Under the pieces are notes generated by a model, which was not told the DNA's origin, searched no databases, and worked only from the letters and a program-made list of their open reading frames with translations. From assembly GCA_027459775.1 (NCBI GenBank), contig DAIDHE010000093.1, forward strand, positions 18,884-82,883: a stretch of DNA of 64,000 nucleotides, written 5' to 3'. This DNA comes from Planctomycetales bacterium. Lineage in GTDB: Bacteria > Planctomycetota > Planctomycetia > Isosphaerales > Isosphaeraceae. A program made the translations under genes and the position numbers. Positions 62,461 through 64,000 of the stretch are shown here, in pieces (the stretch's first letter is position 1; each line of letters opens with the position of its first letter).

Positions 62461-63900
62461 CTACCGAGAGGCGCTCGATCCGGTCTCGGCCTTTTGGTTG
62501 GTCGCCTTGGGCTTGCGCCTCGCCGGGCGCGACGCATCATCCACGACGAATTCAAAGATGCCGATGCACATCTCGTCGGTGGTCTGCTCGCCCCAGTGCA
62601 CCCACTTGGGCGGATGGCTGGGATTCGCCGGATTCGACGCCGAGTTGTCAAAGTGGGCGTCGACCTCGAAATAGGTGCCCGCCGGCAGCCGGACCGGCTC
62701 GACGAACCCATAAGTCCCCTGCCAGTTGAAATTCCAGTGATCGATCTTGATGAGCGGAACCCGCGTCCGCTTTGCGTCGGGCAACACGGCGGTGAACGTG
62801 AAATCCTTTCCCAGCCAGTGCATGTGCGGCATGACGGAGGTCACCAGGATGTCGCGGTCCAGCGGCTGCCCCATGCCCGATTTCGTGGTCCCCTTGACCG
62901 CGTGATTGGCGTCGCCCGGCGGCAGGATCAGCACCGATTCGAGCGTCTCGTCCAGGCTCAGCCGCTTGCCCAGCGCCTGGGCCGCCTTGCTCTTGGCGAC
63001 AATCGTGATCATCTTGGCCGGCGTGATCTCCGGAAACACAAACCCCGTCCTGATCTCACGCTGGAGCGGCGTCTTCGAGAAATAAAGGCCCACCTGCGTG
63101 GCGTCGGTCTCGACCTTGCCACTCGGATGATAATGCATTTGCATGAGCACATCCGCGCCCGCCGGCAGCAAATACCCCGCCCCCTCGGGCGCCAGCCGCG
63201 GGTGCGCGCCCGGGGTCCAGATTGGCAGGAATCCCTCGATCCGCACGCCGTCGCCAAACCCCCCGACCGACGAATACCCCGGCCTGGGATCCTTCTCGTC
63301 AAGGACGCGGGCGGACCTCGAGCTGTCCACGGCCGACAACACGTGATGCACGACCCGGCGGTTGCCCGGCTTGAAGTCGACCGCCTTGATCCAGCGGTCC
63401 TCCTTGAGATCGGTCTTCAGGATGAACACCCGGAATTCGTCGTTGCCCGACGCGGCCAGCTCATAGGGCTGGGGCATGGTCAGGATCAGATCCGGCGGTC
63501 CAAGCGGCCAGTCCGAGGTGAACGTGCGCGGAGCGGGCGCGTCCTTGGGATCCCCCTCCGGGCAGCCGGCGGCGACCCAGTCGCGAACCACCCCGAGCTC
63601 GCCGTCCTCGAGCACCCGCGCGTCGCGAAACGGCCCGCCAAAATCCGTCGACGCCGGCCACGGCGGCATCCGCTTCTCGCTCGTCACCTGATCGATGTCC
63701 GATGCTCGTTTCTTGGCTTGTTCATACGTTAGAAGCGCAAACGGCGCGACTTGCCCCGGTCGATGGCAGTCCTGGCATTTTTTCTGAAGGATCGGCGACA
63801 CGTCCTTGTGATAGGTCGGACCCGCGCCCAGTGCGCGGCCATGCCCCGTCGCCGCCAGCCCCGCCGCCATCATCACGCCGAACGTCAGGGAACGAATCAT
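62461..63900 (-). CDS. exported cytochrome c / copper monooxygenase-like protein
   Basis: 479 residues. Signal peptide (1-25), then a mono-heme cytochrome c-type site CQDCH (CxxCH) followed by VAPFALLTYEQAKKRA. The rest (from about 125) resembles Cu type II ascorbate-dependent monooxygenases (PHM fold): RRVVHHVLSAVD, MQMHYHPSGKVETD, TSVMPHMHWLGKDF, where paired histidines would bind the two coppers, and FEVDAHFDNSASNPANPSHPPKWVHWGEQTTDEMCIG. A redox enzyme acting on an exported substrate is implied; the reaction is unknown. The ATG at 63900 follows GCGAGG. DUF4432 lies 49 bases downstream. Confidence 0.85.
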   Translation of the reverse strand: MIRSLTFGVMMAAGLAATGHGRALGAGPTYHKDVSPILQKKCQDCHRPGQVAPFALLTYEQAKKRASDIDQVTSEKRMPPWPASTDFGGPFRDARVLEDGELGVVRDWVAAGCPEGDPKDAPAPRTFTSDWPLGPPDLILTMPQPYELAASGNDEFRVFILKTDLKEDRWIKAVDFKPGNRRVVHHVLSAVDSSRSARVLDEKDPRPGYSSVGGFGDGVRIEGFLPIWTPGAHPRLAPEGAGYLLPAGADVLMQMHYHPSGKVETDATQVGLYFSKTPLQREIRTGFVFPEITPAKMITIVAKSKAAQALGKRLSLDETLESVLILPPGDANHAVKGTTKSGMGQPLDRDILVTSVMPHMHWLGKDFTFTAVLPDAKRTRVPLIKIDHWNFNWQGTYGFVEPVRLPAGTYFEVDAHFDNSASNPANPSHPPKWVHWGEQTTDEMCIGIFEFVVDDASRPARRKPKATNQKAETGSSASR

Positions 63901-64000
63901 CGGCAATCCTCGCTGTGAACGCTCTCGAGGAGACCCCTCGGTTAGTAGCTCGCAACCAGACCGGCGAACCGACCCGCGACCACGGGAATCACGTCGTGGA

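Overview
The window looks like a chromosomal segment of a high-GC planctomycete, most likely of the Isosphaeraceae type. The evidence is the gene content: a DUF1559 pseudopilin-like protein paired with a small lipoprotein, DUF1501, DUF1080, DUF3500 and DUF4432 proteins, ECF sigma factors beside Ser/Thr kinases, Tat-exported proteins, the hopanoid squalene genes hpnC/hpnD, and a class II ribonucleotide reductase. The assignment rests on recognised families, not on a marker-gene tree.

Layout. 0-6.3 kb: truncated beta-ketoacyl synthase, class I/II aminotransferase, lipoprotein, ECF sigma factor, stand-alone receiver protein, RlmI-type rRNA methyltransferase. 6.3-10.1 kb (minus): sulfatase-like membrane enzyme, DUF1559 protein, lipoprotein. 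10.5-16.6 kb: TPR/FG-GAP/ASPIC protein, exported peroxiredoxin, SprT-like protease, SurE, FKBP lipoprotein. 16.8-22.1 kb (plus): Ser/Thr kinase, XPB-type helicase, an 81-residue protein and a Helicase_C_3-like protein, which look like one transcription unit. 22.2-24.9 kb (minus): an exported thioredoxin-trypsin fusion and a DUF1080 protein. 25.1-28.4 kb (plus): hpnC-hpnD (GTGA overlap) and a LolA/TlpA-like thioredoxin protein, followed by two related palindromes. 28.7-36.0 kb: SH3-like exported protein, lone rplU, nrdJ, intergenic hairpin repeats, DUF3500 protein.

36.0-44.8 kb is accessory in character and part of it is visibly less GC-rich. It holds a twice-frameshifted Uma2 gene, a membrane protein whose two ends resemble the two halves of an acyl carrier protein, a second ECF sigma factor, a large membrane glycosyltransferase fused to an alpha/alpha-toroid-like domain, a small exported ELRGG peptide gene that looks frameshifted before a Cys-rich tail, an exported protein with a C-terminal membrane anchor, and a decayed IS5-type transposase. 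This cluster and the XPB module are the best candidates for undescribed systems.

44.9-52.9 kb: a RpoD/SigA-family sigma factor, an ECF sigma factor translationally coupled to a kinase-TPR protein with DFN in place of DFG, a PSP1-domain protein sharing its stop tetranucleotide with that kinase, and a DUF1501 Tat protein. 53.0-57.4 kb: DUF4345 membrane protein, a frameshifted Gly-rich/TPR exported protein, an NTF2-like exported protein and a decayed AraC regulator. 57.5-64 kb: FadL-like outer-membrane protein, Zn/Cd-type P1B ATPase, DUF4432 aldose-epimerase-like protein, and a cytochrome c/copper monooxygenase-like protein.

No tRNA, rRNA, CRISPR array or intact insertion sequence was recognised. 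Four genes between 36 and 57 kb carry apparent frameshifts, so sequencing error versus real decay should be settled there. All family assignments are by eye; no database search was run.
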